Notes: a model not told the origin generated them from the sequence alone. Positions 26,324 through 34,626 are shown, counted from the first letter of the stretch. The stretch is 64,000 nucleotides of DNA from Streptomyces sp. NBC_00102 (GCF_026343115.1 NZ_JAPEMC010000001.1:2170001-2234000), one strand, 5' to 3'. Program-made: numbers and translations.

Positions 26324-27694
26324 TCACTTCACCGCGGCGAGGATGGATTCGGCGCGCTTCGCGGCGTCGGCCAGGAGCTTGTCGAGGTCGGCGTCCTCCT
26401 TGGTCAGCACGGACTGCATGACCCCGTCGAGGACGGTGTAGAGCTGCTGCGCGTTCGGCGGCTCCACCTTGACGGCGACGTCGTCGCTGCGGTCGACGAA
26501 CGGCTGGTAGTTGGCCTGCGGGACGTTGGCGTACTTCGCGTGGATCGCGTCGTTCTTCGCCTGCGCCTCACCGTCGAAGAGGTTGGGCTGCGGGAGTCCG
26601 ATCGGAACGTCGAGGCCGGAGAACTTCTTGACGTTCTCCTCCTCGCGGTCCGGGTTGAGGTACTTCCACTGGATCCACTGGAGCCCGGCCTTGATCTTCT
26701 CCGGGGATGCCTTCGGGTTGAACATGAAGCCGTCGCCGCCGCCGAGGGTCGCGGTGCCCGGGAGGGCGGCCAGCCCGTAGTCGTCGTACTTGCTCTCGAA
26801 CTGCTTGACGATGGTGGGGATGTTGTCCGGGCCTGCCATGTACATCCCGAGCTTGCCGGAGCCCATCATCTTCTGGACGTCGGCGATCTCCAGGAGCTGG
26901 CGGGTGCCCATGGACTTGTCGGTCCAGCGCATGTCGTGCAGGGCCTGGAGCGCCTTGCGGCCCGCCTCGCTGTCGAAGGCGGCCTTCCACTTGCCGTTCT
27001 GCTGGGTGGCCACGTCCCCGCCCATGGAGTAGATCCACGAGGTGAGGTGCCAGCCGCCCTGGTTGTTCTTGCTGTAGTCGGCGTATCCGACGGTCCCGTC
27101 GCCGAGCGCGCTGATCTTCTGCGCGGCGGTGCGCACCTCTTCCCAGGTGGTCGGCGGCTTGTCGGGGTCGAGTCCGGCCTTCTGGAAGAGGGCGCGGTTG
27201 TAGACGAGGCCGAGGGAGTAGTTGCCGGTGGGCAGGCCGTAGATCTTGCCGTCGGGGCCCTTGAAGACGTCCTGGAGGGCGGGGCGCACCTGATCCAGGT
27301 ACGGGACGTCCTTGAGGTACTTCGTGATGTCGGCGCCCTGACGGCGCTGGATGAGTCCGGCGGGGTCGGTGAAGTAGACGTAGTACACGTCCTCCAGCTG
27401 GCCCCCGGCGAGCTTGGCCGCGAAGGTCTTGGGGTCCATCTGGCCCTCGCGGGCATCGATCTTGATCTTGGGGTGGGCGGCCTCGAACTGCTTGACCAGG
27501 TCCTCGAAGTCCTTGCGGTCCTCGGGCTGCGTCTTGGCCGGCATCCCGTTCACGCTGATCGTGACCACGCCGTTCTCGTCGACGCCGGACGAGGAACCGG
27601 AGGAACCGCCGCAGCCCGTGAGGGCCAGGCCCAGGGCGAGCGCGGTCGCCGAACCGAGAAGTTGACGCCTGCTGACGCCGGCCATGCCATTCAT
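26324..27694 (-). CDS. Sugar ABC transporter substrate-binding lipoprotein
   Basis: The 456-residue extracellular solute-binding protein is of family 1. The N-terminus has a twin-arginine-like motif (VSRRQLLGSA) before a hydrophobic stretch and the lipobox LTGC, so it is probably Tat-exported and lipid-anchored. DGKIYGLPTGNYSLGLVYNRALFQKAGL and PTTWEEVRTAAQKI are family signatures of oligosaccharide binders. ATG at 27694 with GGAAGG 8 bases upstream. First structural gene of the glucan operon; operator-like repeats lie 77-110 bp upstream of its start. Confidence 0.93.
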   Translation of the reverse strand: MNGMAGVSRRQLLGSATALALGLALTGCGGSSGSSSGVDENGVVTISVNGMPAKTQPEDRKDFEDLVKQFEAAHPKIKIDAREGQMDPKTFAAKLAGGQLEDVYYVYFTDPAGLIQRRQGADITKYLKDVPYLDQVRPALQDVFKGPDGKIYGLPTGNYSLGLVYNRALFQKAGLDPDKPPTTWEEVRTAAQKISALGDGTVGYADYSKNNQGGWHLTSWIYSMGGDVATQQNGKWKAAFDSEAGRKALQALHDMRWTDKSMGTRQLLEIADVQKMMGSGKLGMYMAGPDNIPTIVKQFESKYDDYGLAALPGTATLGGGDGFMFNPKASPEKIKAGLQWIQWKYLNPDREEENVKKFSGLDVPIGLPQPNLFDGEAQAKNDAIHAKYANVPQANYQPFVDRSDDVAVKVEPPNAQQLYTVLDGVMQSVLTKEDADLDKLLADAAKRAESILAAVK

Positions 27695-27770
27695 GCGAAT
27701 CGCCTTCCTGATGGGTGCCCCCGGGCTGCGGGACCCGATGCACGTGAACAGCGCTGAAGGTAGAAGCCCG

Positions 27771-27803
27771 TTACGCAAGAAGTCAATGCATCTGCGCAAG
27801 AAA
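27771..27803 (-). promoter_or_regulatory. Paired LacI operator candidates before the sugar-binding protein gene
   Basis: TTACGCAAGAAG (27771-27782) and CTGCGCAAGAAA (27792-27803) are direct repeats 21 bp apart, two helical turns. They match the site before lacI at 28984-28995. Confidence 0.6.
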
Positions 27804-27931
27804 GTAATCAGGAGGACTTCCACCGGTGACGCGAAGGCGCTCGGGGGAAGACGCCCGGCGAGGGGCGTGCGAGGGGCGTGCGAGGGGCCCGGGGACGGCT
27901 CGCCGCCACCCGCGCCCCTCGGCGGAAGGGC

Positions 27932-28939
27932 TCAGCGGGGGCGGCCGGCCGTCGAGCCGCGCACGATCAGCTCGGTGTCGAACATCAGGAGGTCGTTCGC
28001 ATCCGCACGCCCCTCGATCTGCCCCACCAGTGCGGCCACGGCCGCCGCCGCCATGGCCTGGACGGGCTGCCGCGCGGTGGTCAGCGGTGGGTCCGTGGCC
28101 ACCATGAACGGGGAATCGTCGAAGCCGACGACCGACAGGTCCTCGGGCACCCGCAGCCCCTGCCGACGGGCCCCGCGGATGACCCCGAGGGCCAGCGCGT
28201 CGCTCGCGCAAACGACTCCGGTGACCCCCTCGGCCAGCAGCCGGGGCAGCGCGGTGGCCCCGCCCTCCATGGTGAACAGGGCGTACGCGACCAGCCGCCG
28301 CCACTCCTCCGGCGCTACGCCCCGGCGGCCGCAGAAGGCCGCGAAACCCGCGAGCTTCCGGGCCGAAGGGACGTGTCCGCCGGGCCCCAGGACCATCCCG
28401 ATCCGCTCGTGCCCGAGCGCGGCGAGATGCGCGAGCGCCTGTTCGGCGGCGAGCGCGTCGTCCACCCGCACCTGGGCCACCCCGGAGTTCTCGTCCGCCG
28501 CGTTGACCAGCACCATCGGGATTCCGCGCTCCCGCAGCACCCGGCCGTGCTCCGGTCCGGCGTCGGCGTAGCTGGCGCCCACGAAGACGATCCCGCCGAT
28601 GTTCTGCCGCAGCAGCATCTCGATGTAGTGCGCCTCCGAGACCCCGTCCTGGCTGTGGGTGCACAGCACGGGGATGAGCCCCCGCCGGTCCAGCAGCACG
28701 CACAGGGCCTCGGAGAACGCGGAGAAGACGGGGTTCTGGAGATCGGGCACCACGAGGCCGATCAGCGCCGCCCGCTCGCCCCGCAGCCCCACCGGCCGCT
28801 CGATCCCGCACACGTCCAGGGCGGCCAGCACCGCCTCGCGGGTGGGAGCGGACACGCCCGTGCGTCCGTTGAGGACGCGCCCGACGGTGGCCGTGCTGAC
28901 GCCCGCGTACGCGGCGACTTCGGAGATCCTTCGATTCAT
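27932..28939 (-). CDS. LacI family regulator of the glucan cluster
   Basis: The protein has 335 residues. The N-terminal LacI HTH reads ISEVAAYAGVSTATVGRVLNG and is followed by the hinge. The sugar-binding domain has IGLVVPDLQNPVFSAFSEAL, GGIVFVGASYADAGPEH, CASDALALGVIRGARRQGL and SVVGFDDSPFMVATDPPLTT. ATG at 28939; a GTG one codon earlier is possible. It stands just upstream of, and in the same direction as, the transporter and glycosidase genes, and shared motifs precede both units. It most likely represses them until an alpha-glucan oligosaccharide appears. Confidence 0.93.
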   Translation of the reverse strand: MNRRISEVAAYAGVSTATVGRVLNGRTGVSAPTREAVLAALDVCGIERPVGLRGERAALIGLVVPDLQNPVFSAFSEALCVLLDRRGLIPVLCTHSQDGVSEAHYIEMLLRQNIGGIVFVGASYADAGPEHGRVLRERGIPMVLVNAADENSGVAQVRVDDALAAEQALAHLAALGHERIGMVLGPGGHVPSARKLAGFAAFCGRRGVAPEEWRRLVAYALFTMEGGATALPRLLAEGVTGVVCASDALALGVIRGARRQGLRVPEDLSVVGFDDSPFMVATDPPLTTARQPVQAMAAAAVAALVGQIEGRADANDLLMFDTELIVRGSTAGRPR

Positions 28940-28983
28940 CACGGAGTCAGCGTGACAAGAATGAGCGCAAAAAGAAAGATCAC

Positions 28984-28995
28984 TTACGTAAGAAA
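28984..28995 (-). promoter_or_regulatory. LacI operator candidate before lacI
   Basis: TTACGTAAGAAA contains part of the 10-bp palindrome CTTACGTAAG (28983-28992) and shares TTRCGYAAGAA with the two sites at 27771-27803. It lies 45 bp before the regulator start, suggesting autoregulation. Confidence 0.6.
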
Positions 28996-29081
28996 CTTAC
29001 TTTGGCTGACGCGCATCGGTTCGAGCGGCGCGATTCCGCGGCCGACGGGCAGGCGGCAGCGGTGGCCGACGCGTGACAGGG

Positions 29082-29160
29082 GGCGGGCGGCGGGCGGCGG
29101 GCGGCGGGCGGAAGGGAACCGCAGGAAGCGGGCAGCGGGCAGCGGGCAGCGGGCGGCAGG
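29082..29160. repeat. GGGCGGC / GGGCAGC short tandem repeat
   Basis: A run of GGGCGGC-type 7-mers is followed, after a short break, by GGGCAGC units. It is non-coding simple sequence between lacI and tRNA-Lys copy 2. Confidence 0.7.
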
Positions 29161-29341
29161 GAGCGCGCCCCCGAGGCGCCGGCAGCCGGGCAGGGCGCGC
29201 ATCCGACGGAGGCGCCCGCGCCCCAGCGCCCGGGCTCCCCGCACCCCGCCCGCCACACCCGCCCCACCCCCCTCCGGGGCGGTCCCGACGAGGGGTGTCC
29301 TCAGCACCCCTGGGGACCAGGTATTATTTTCGAGTCAGCAG

Positions 29342-29415
29342 GCGCCGCTAGCTCAGTTGGTTAGAGCAGCTGACTCTTAATCAGCGGGTCCGGGGTTCGA
29401 GTCCCTGGCGGCGCA
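29342..29415 (+). tRNA. tRNA-Lys (CTT), copy 2
   Basis: The 74 bases are identical to those at 12426-12499, with anticodon CTT at 29376-29378. GTCAGCAG immediately upstream is also shared by all three copies. Confidence 0.97.
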
Positions 29416-29423
29416 CGACACGA

Positions 29424-29460
29424 CAGTGGGGCGGTCTCCGACACGGAGACCGCCCCACTG
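29424..29460 (+). terminator. Terminator after tRNA-Lys copy 2
   Basis: A perfect 17-bp stem (CAGTGGGGCGGTCTCCG with its complement) has a 3-base loop, 8 bp after the tRNA. It is unrelated in sequence to the terminators of the other two copies. Confidence 0.85.
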
Positions 29461-29659
29461 CGTTGTGCTGCCTGCTGCCGATCGTGTTCCGTGGGCTCGG
29501 CCGTCCCGCCCGAACGGCCGCGCTTCATCGTGGGGGCATCACGTCCGGCCGTCGCCGGTCGCGTACCCCGTCCTGCTCACGCCGGCGTCTCTGGGACCGG
29601 CGCGCAGCGCACCCGTGCCGGTACGGGGGCCGTCGAGCGCCCGCCTGCCGGCACGGGGA

Positions 29660-30250
29660 TCAGAACTTCACGTCCGAGCAGGAGTAGAACGCGTTCGCGG
29701 TGTCCGCGATCGTCCACACCGCCAGGATGATGTGGTGGCCGGTCTTCCCGCTGGGGATGGTGCCGGTCTGGGTCAGGGTGGCCGGCGGCTGCTGGTTGTT
29801 GTACGGCACCGTCAGGAACGGCTGCGAGTCCAGCGAGGCCCGGGTGAGCGGCTTCGTGGGGTCCCAGCCCTGCTTGGTGATGTAGTACCGGAAGTCCGTC
29901 GTGGAGTGACGGGCGGTGAACTGCCAGCGGAAGTTGAACGACTGGCCGCCGGTGACCTGCGTGGTGGGCCAGTTGCCGCCGCGCGGGTCGTCGAGCTGCG
30001 CGAACTCGCTGTGGTTGGCGGAGCAGATCGCCCCGTCCGCCGGACCCGCGGACGGGAAGCCCTTCGGGCCCTCGACGCTCTGCGGCTCCCACTGGATGTT
30101 GCCGCAGTTGGTGACCGTGCCGTTGGCACAGAGCTTCTGCCGGCTGATGGGGTTGTCGGTGTAGCCGTGGCTGCTGGCGCTGCTGGTGGCGAGCGCCGAA
30201 GCGCCCAGGATCGCCAGGCCGACCACGGCCGCGCTTGCCCTCTTACGCAT
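29660..30250 (-). CDS. AA10 lytic polysaccharide monooxygenase (chitin-binding, CBM33-type)
   Basis: The 196-residue protein has a signal peptide of 27 residues, cleaved so that His28 (SS|HGYTDNPISRQKLC) becomes the mature N-terminus, as the copper histidine brace requires. The second brace residue is His115 (TARHSTTDF), and the axial aromatic is Phe188 (ANAFYSC). Conserved blocks include GNIQWEPQSVEGPKGFP, ADGAICSANHSEFAQLD and HHIILAVWTIADTANAFYSC. It is a single-domain secreted enzyme that cleaves crystalline chitin oxidatively. ATG at 30250 follows GAGGAG at 6 bases. DasR-type operators lie upstream. Confidence 0.95.
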   Translation of the reverse strand: MRKRASAAVVGLAILGASALATSSASSHGYTDNPISRQKLCANGTVTNCGNIQWEPQSVEGPKGFPSAGPADGAICSANHSEFAQLDDPRGGNWPTTQVTGGQSFNFRWQFTARHSTTDFRYYITKQGWDPTKPLTRASLDSQPFLTVPYNNQQPPATLTQTGTIPSGKTGHHIILAVWTIADTANAFYSCSDVKF

Positions 30251-30313
30251 GCTTCGCTCCTCAGGGACATGGGAACTTTCGGTGAGCACTGCTCATGAAG
30301 CGCGCGGTCGTGC

Positions 30314-30324
30314 GGTCTAGACCA
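30314..30324 (-). promoter_or_regulatory. DasR-responsive element (dre) 1
   Basis: GGTCTAGACCA matches the core of the DasR site (consensus centre TGGTCTAGACCA) that governs Streptomyces chitinolytic genes. It lies 64 bp upstream of the AA10 start. Confidence 0.75.
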
Positions 30325-30350
30325 AGTTCCACAGTATTGACGTGCCGTGA

Positions 30351-30366
30351 ACATGTCCAGACCACT
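30351..30366 (-). promoter_or_regulatory. DasR-responsive element (dre) 2, weaker
   Basis: On the minus strand AGTGGTCTGGACATGT keeps most positions of the DasR consensus. It is 37 bp from the stronger site. Paired sites of this kind are usual before Streptomyces chitin genes. Confidence 0.55.
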
Positions 30367-30422
30367 GCGTGACGGCATTCCGTTTCGCTATGCTGCCCCG
30401 CCGCTCCGCCCCCGCCGGCCCC

Positions 30423-32039
30423 TCAGATCCCTTCGCCCCCACCCCGCCCGGTATAGAAGGCAACCGTCAAGTCCCTCACCAGGGACTTGCGTTCATAGTC
30501 GTCGAGAGCGACGAGCCCGCGCGTGGTGAGCCGGTTGACGGTGTCGTCGACCGCGTCCACCACGGAGGTCAGGACGCTGTCCCGGTGCCTGGCGTCGAGC
30601 GCCGCGACCCGGCGTCGCTGCATGGCCGCCGCGACCTCGGGGGCGTACTCGATGCCGGTCGGCTGCGCCGAGTACACCTCCACGCCGACCGGTGCGCAGT
30701 CCGCCTTCAGCATCCGCGTCAGCGCGTCCCCGACCGCCTCGGCGTTCCGCAGCGTCGGGGCGTCCTCGTGGAAGGCGTCGGCGGGAAGCTGCGAGAGGAC
30801 CCGGGCCATCGCCGCCTCGACCTGTTCCCGCAGGTACTCCTCGTGGTCCGCGACGCCCAGGACCGCCCGGACGGTGTCCTCGACCCGCCAGACGACCAGG
30901 ACGGTGACCCGCAGCGCCGTACCGGTCGCGTCCACGGCGGGCATCGGCTCGCTCCGCCAGTGCCGCAGCCGTACGTCGGTGCGGCGCCGGAGCAGCAGCG
31001 GGGAGACCCAGAAGAGCCCGGTACGCCGGACACTCCCCCGGTAGTCGCCGAAGAGGGTCAGCACCAGGGCGTATCCGACCCGCCCGCGCCCGAGGCCCCC
31101 GAACGCGAAGAGCACCACGGTCACCAGCACCGCGAGCACCGCCCAGACTCCGATGCCGATGCCCTCGTACGGGCGTGGCCCGATGCCGAGCCGGGTCTGC
31201 GCCGTCCCCGGCAGCGCGCCCGCCCACCAGAGGACGACCGACGCGGCGGCGCAGCCGGCGATCCCGGTGAGCACGGCCACCCAGCCGGGCAGGGCCGGTC
31301 CGGGGCGCTCGCGCAGCCGGGGATCGGCGACGGGCGCGGGCCGGGTCGGCGGATCGACCTGCGGCGAGCGGGGTACGGGCGGGCGCCGCACCCCCGCACC
31401 GGCGCGGTCGGCGGGCAGCGCGTGGCGGGCGACGGCGACCGGCAGCGAGGCGGCACCCCCGCCCCAGGCGGAACCGCCCGGCGGCCCGTACGGGTCCGGT
31501 GCGAACGGGTCCGCGTACGGGTCCGCGTACGGGTCCGGTGCGTACGGGTCCGCGTACGGGTCCGGTGCGCCGGAGCCCGCGCGCGGCAGGGGTCCGGTCC
31601 GGTCGCCGGGGGCGCGGGGTTCGCGGGGTTCGCGGGGGTCACGGGGGTCACGGGGTTCGCGGGGTTCGTCGCGGAAGAGCAGGTGCACCGGGATCGACGC
31701 GGTGGCCTCGTTGGCGATGACCGGCCGACGGCGGCCGGCGTCCCGTCGCTGCTCCTCGCGGAATCCGCCGGCAGCAGGAGCGGGCACCTCCCCGGCGGCG
31801 GTATCACCGGGGGATCGTTCGCCGGTGGGCGCGTCCTCGGCCGACGCGTCCCCGGGAGGCGCCGACGCTTCCCCGGGAGGCGCGGGCGCGTCGCCGAGAG
31901 GCGCGGGCGCGTCGCCGAGAGGCGCGGGCGCGTCGCCGGCCCCTCCCGGGGGCACCGAGACCATGGCCGAAACCGTGTGCATCGAGGAGGTCTCGGCGTC
32001 GCCGTGCTCACCGTGCTCGAATTCCAGCACCACGTCCAC
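30423..32039 (-). CDS. SPFH/band 7 domain membrane protein
   Basis: From the GTG at 32039, with GGAGGAGGGG six bases upstream, the protein has 538 residues. The first 270 are low complexity: repeated PAPLGDA units, then a DPREPREP run and PYADPYAPDPYADPYADP. Two membrane helices follow (LPGWVAVLTGIAGCAAASVV and GIGVWAVLAVLVTVVLFAF). The SPFH domain follows them (VRRTGLFWVSPLLLRRRTDV, GTALRVTVLVVWRVEDTVRA, EQVEAAMARVLSQLPADAF, RMLKADCAPVGVEVYSAQPT). Such proteins scaffold membrane microdomains. An upstream in-frame extension to 32246 exists but lacks a ribosome site as good. Confidence 0.8.
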   Translation of the reverse strand: MDVVLEFEHGEHGDAETSSMHTVSAMVSVPPGGAGDAPAPLGDAPAPLGDAPAPPGEASAPPGDASAEDAPTGERSPGDTAAGEVPAPAAGGFREEQRRDAGRRRPVIANEATASIPVHLLFRDEPREPRDPRDPREPREPRAPGDRTGPLPRAGSGAPDPYADPYAPDPYADPYADPFAPDPYGPPGGSAWGGGAASLPVAVARHALPADRAGAGVRRPPVPRSPQVDPPTRPAPVADPRLRERPGPALPGWVAVLTGIAGCAAASVVLWWAGALPGTAQTRLGIGPRPYEGIGIGVWAVLAVLVTVVLFAFGGLGRGRVGYALVLTLFGDYRGSVRRTGLFWVSPLLLRRRTDVRLRHWRSEPMPAVDATGTALRVTVLVVWRVEDTVRAVLGVADHEEYLREQVEAAMARVLSQLPADAFHEDAPTLRNAEAVGDALTRMLKADCAPVGVEVYSAQPTGIEYAPEVAAAMQRRRVAALDARHRDSVLTSVVDAVDDTVNRLTTRGLVALDDYERKSLVRDLTVAFYTGRGGGEGI

Positions 32040-32273
32040 GCAGGGCCCCTCCTCCCCCGGCCCGCCGCCCCCGGCCGGGCCCGGCCCCCGGCCCGGGTCG
32101 GCGCCGTCTCCCGCACCGCGCCCCGACCCCACGCCGTCTTCCTCGTCTCCGTACACGCCCCACCGTTCCCTTTCCGCACTCCGGCGTTCCGGAGCTGCCG
32201 ATCCGCCGGGCCGCCGCACCGCCGGATCGCCGGTCCACCGGTCCACCGATCCGCCGCGCGGCCCCCGGCCCCT

Positions 32274-33578
32274 TCAGGAGAAGAGCCGCCGCCAGGTGTC
32301 CGGCCCCGGGTAGCCGTCCGCCACACCGCCGCGCCAGCCCTGGGCCCGCTGGAACGCCTCCACGTTGCGCCGGTCCGCCTCGGTCCAGCGGCGTCCCGGC
32401 CCCGACACGTAGTGCCGCCCGTACCCCTTCTTCACCAACTGCCGGCCGAGCCGCTCGACATGGGCGTTCGACTGACCTGGCTTGAAATACGCCCGTCCGG
32501 GGAACGGCGGGACCGCCCTCGGCCTGCCTCCCGCACCGGCCGCCGGGATGTCCTTCCCGGTGCCGTCGACGAGCCGGCGCCAGGTGTCCGGGCCGGGCAG
32601 GCCGTCCGCGTTCGCCCCCCGCCACCCCTGCGCCCGCTGGAACGCCCGGGTGGCACGCCGGTCCGCCTCGCTCCAGGAGGGGCCGGGGCCCCTGGCGTAG
32701 AAACGTTTCCCGCCCCGCGCCACCAGCATGTGGCCGAGCCGGGTCACATGGGCGTTGCGGGCCCCCGGCCCGAACGCGGCGGCGCCCGGGTAACCCGCCG
32801 ACGAGGCGCCCCCGGAACCGCCGGTGAGCCCCTTGTAGCGGTAGGCCTGGTACCGGTCGGAGTTGCTCCAGTACGCGAGGGGCGTGGTCTTCTTCCGGGC
32901 GGCCGGGGGCGTCTGCTCGTACGCCATGTACTGGGTGTGCGCGCTGTTGGTCCAGCCGCCGAAGATCGTGACGTGCGAGCCCTTGTTGGGGTCGGCCGGG
33001 TTGTGGAAGAGCAGGATGTCGCCCGGTTCCAGCTGGGCGCGCGCGATCCGCGTGCCGTACGAGGACAGACTGCCGGTCCACTCGTTGCCGCGCAGGCCCC
33101 AGGCCATCGAGACGTAGCCGGAGCAGTCCTGGCGGTACCCGTCCGACCAGTACTTCTCCATGTCGTACGGCACCTTCGCGGCCACCCAGGTCTTGGCGCG
33201 GGAGATGATCTCGGCGCGGGTGGTGGTCCGCAGGGCCAGGGGTTCGTCCGCGGCGGTCCCGGTGGGCGGGCCCGGGGCGCCGCCCATCAGCGGTCCGGCC
33301 TGCCCCTGCGGGGCGGCGGGCCCGGGGCCGGCCGTGCCGTCGGCGCGGACGGGCCCGGTGGCGTGGCCGGCCGGGGCGACCGCCTCGGCCGCGCCGGCGG
33401 AGAGGACCACCCCGGCGGCCGTGGCGAGCACCAGCGCACGGCGCGCCCCGTGCGCGGCCGGATGGCCCCCCAGCCGGGGCGGCAGGCTCCGGGCCGCGGC
33501 CGTGCGGCGCTGGAGGGCGCAGCCTGCGCAGCCGCAGTCGGCGGCGGGTTCGTACTCCTGGAAGACCGGGACGGTCAT
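32274..33578 (-). CDS. Secreted NlpC/P60-like peptidoglycan hydrolase with two C-terminal peptidoglycan-binding repeats
   Basis: The 434-residue protein has an unusual N-terminus: a 45-residue cytoplasmic part with CGCAGC precedes the hydrophobic export segment (LVLATAAGVVLSAGAAEA). The hydrolase domain (115-265) has RQDCSGYVSMAWGL with the likely nucleophile Cys152 and GSHVTIFGGW with His202. Two repeats of about 70 residues (275-345 and 365-434) each read like NAHVxRLGxxLVxxG..Y.xGPGxxWxEADRR..xAFQRAQGW and end DTWRRL, the pattern of actinobacterial peptidoglycan-binding modules. Probable cell-wall remodelling enzyme. ATG follows GGAGGGG at 7 bases. Confidence 0.82.
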   Translation of the reverse strand: MTVPVFQEYEPAADCGCAGCALQRRTAAARSLPPRLGGHPAAHGARRALVLATAAGVVLSAGAAEAVAPAGHATGPVRADGTAGPGPAAPQGQAGPLMGGAPGPPTGTAADEPLALRTTTRAEIISRAKTWVAAKVPYDMEKYWSDGYRQDCSGYVSMAWGLRGNEWTGSLSSYGTRIARAQLEPGDILLFHNPADPNKGSHVTIFGGWTNSAHTQYMAYEQTPPAARKKTTPLAYWSNSDRYQAYRYKGLTGGSGGASSAGYPGAAAFGPGARNAHVTRLGHMLVARGGKRFYARGPGPSWSEADRRATRAFQRAQGWRGANADGLPGPDTWRRLVDGTGKDIPAAGAGGRPRAVPPFPGRAYFKPGQSNAHVERLGRQLVKKGYGRHYVSGPGRRWTEADRRNVEAFQRAQGWRGGVADGYPGPDTWRRLFS

Positions 33579-33766
33579 GTCGATTCCCCTCCGGACTCGT
33601 CAAGATTTTTTGAGGCGGTTCATGGCGGGCGCCGGCGCCTCAACTCTCATGACAAATCGCATTTTGACGGATCAAAGAGAAAAAACGACCATGCGACAGG
33701 GCGTGGCGTCATGGAAAATGGTCAGGAGCATGCTGCGGAATCCGGTAATGTTCTCCAGGTCAGCAG

Positions 33767-33840
33767 GCGCCGCTAGCTCAGTTGGTTAGAGCAGCTGACT
33801 CTTAATCAGCGGGTCCGGGGTTCGAGTCCCTGGCGGCGCA
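33767..33840 (+). tRNA. tRNA-Lys (CTT), copy 3
   Basis: The 74 bases are identical to copies at 12426 and 29342, with anticodon CTT at 33801-33803. GGTAATGTT, about 20 bp upstream, resembles the -10 region of copy 1 (GCTAATGTC). Confidence 0.97.
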
Positions 33841-33848
33841 CGCAGAGT

Positions 33849-33881
33849 CAAGGCCCTCTCACTTCACGTGAGGGGGCCTTG
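33849..33881 (+). terminator. Terminator after tRNA-Lys copy 3
   Basis: CAAGGCCCTCTCAC pairs with GTGAGGGGGCCTTG (14 bp, one G-T pair) over a 5-base loop. Confidence 0.8.
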
Positions 33882-34272
33882 TTCGTTACCCGGCTCCGCC
33901 GGGACGTCCGCCCCTGCCCCGCACACGCCGCGGGGCTCGCTCCCACCTCTCGTATCTCTTCACGCATCCGCGCGACATCTCTTCACGTCCCCGCGCGGCC
34001 GCGGGCGCGCCGGCCGGAGTCGCGCGGCCTGCACGCACCACACCGGACCGTGACTCTCCGCCGACAGAACGTAACGGAGCGCCCTGGTGATTCTCCCCGC
34101 ACGGGGGCCCCGGAACACCTCCTGACCGGTGGCGGGACCGCCCGGTACGCGAAAAAGTGCATGGCCCACACGGAGGCGGCCCCGCCCGGCGGCTCCCGGC
34201 GGGAAGCCACCGGACGAGGCCGGGGTGCGAAGGCGTGAGTGGGAGCGTTCTCCCCCGCGCCGTCGAGGTGCG
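33882..34272. other. Intergenic region, no gene seen
   Basis: About 390 bases between tRNA-Lys copy 3 and the next gene. Short open frames exist on both strands, but none shows Streptomyces codon bias with a ribosome site. No repeat was found. Confidence 0.4.
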
Positions 34273-34626
34273 TCACCCCACACCCAGGAGCTGAAGGATC
34301 CCGTTCACCGCTCGCAGGATCGGCTCGCCCAGCGTCCCGGCGGTCGCCGCGACACCGGCCACGGCCATCAGGGCGCTCTCGCGGGCCCGTGGCTCGATCG
34401 CGGCATCGGGAACGAGCACCGGCAGGGCTTCGTCGATCATCCGCGCGCCCAACGGCGAGACCTCCGCCCGCAGGAGCACCAACTGTTCGGTCAACCCCGC
34501 CATGGCAACCCGCAGTTCGGGGCTCAGGGCGGCCGGTTCCGTCTTCTTCACGATTCCGATGTTGTTGGTGCCGCCGTGCATGTGGACGTTGTCGCCATCA
34601 CCGAAGTAGTAGTGGTCGCCGCTCAT
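34273..34626 (-). CDS. Small helical protein with N-terminal Gly/Asn-rich motif
   Basis: The 117-residue protein starts MSGDHYYFGDGDNVHMHGG and continues TNNIGIVKK. This segment is near-identical in pattern to the last 22 residues of the upstream membrane protein. Residues 30-117 are alanine/leucine-rich and helical (SPELRVAMAGLTEQLVLLRAEV, ESALMAVAGVAATAG). It has no catalytic motif or membrane helix. It overlaps the upstream gene by ATGA, so the two are co-translated. No family name is known to me; the shared motif suggests self-assembly with its partner. Confidence 0.75.
   Translation of the reverse strand: MSGDHYYFGDGDNVHMHGGTNNIGIVKKTEPAALSPELRVAMAGLTEQLVLLRAEVSPLGARMIDEALPVLVPDAAIEPRARESALMAVAGVAATAGTLGEPILRAVNGILQLLGVG

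Larger units (their letters stand above)
28940..29341. other. Intergenic region before tRNA-Lys copy 2
   Basis: About 400 bases hold the lacI promoter with its operator-like site, a GGGCGGC/GGGCAGC simple repeat (29082-29160) and the tRNA promoter with TATTATTT about 20 bp before the tRNA. No coding frame is convincing. Confidence 0.5.

Noticed and set aside
29082..29160. Short repeats considered as a CRISPR array
   Set aside because: Units are 7 bp with no unique spacers; simple GC repeat.
32274..33578. Peptidoglycan hydrolase as a phage lysin from a prophage
   Set aside because: It has an export segment and no phage structural genes nearby.
30369..33776. 1135-residue plus-strand open frame
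   Set aside because: It is antisense to the SPFH and NlpC/P60 genes, which have clear domains and ribosome sites.
29342..33840. Segment between tRNA-Lys copies 2 and 3 as an integrated element
   Set aside because: No integrase, excisionase or replication gene; the contents are ordinary Streptomyces chromosomal genes with normal base composition.
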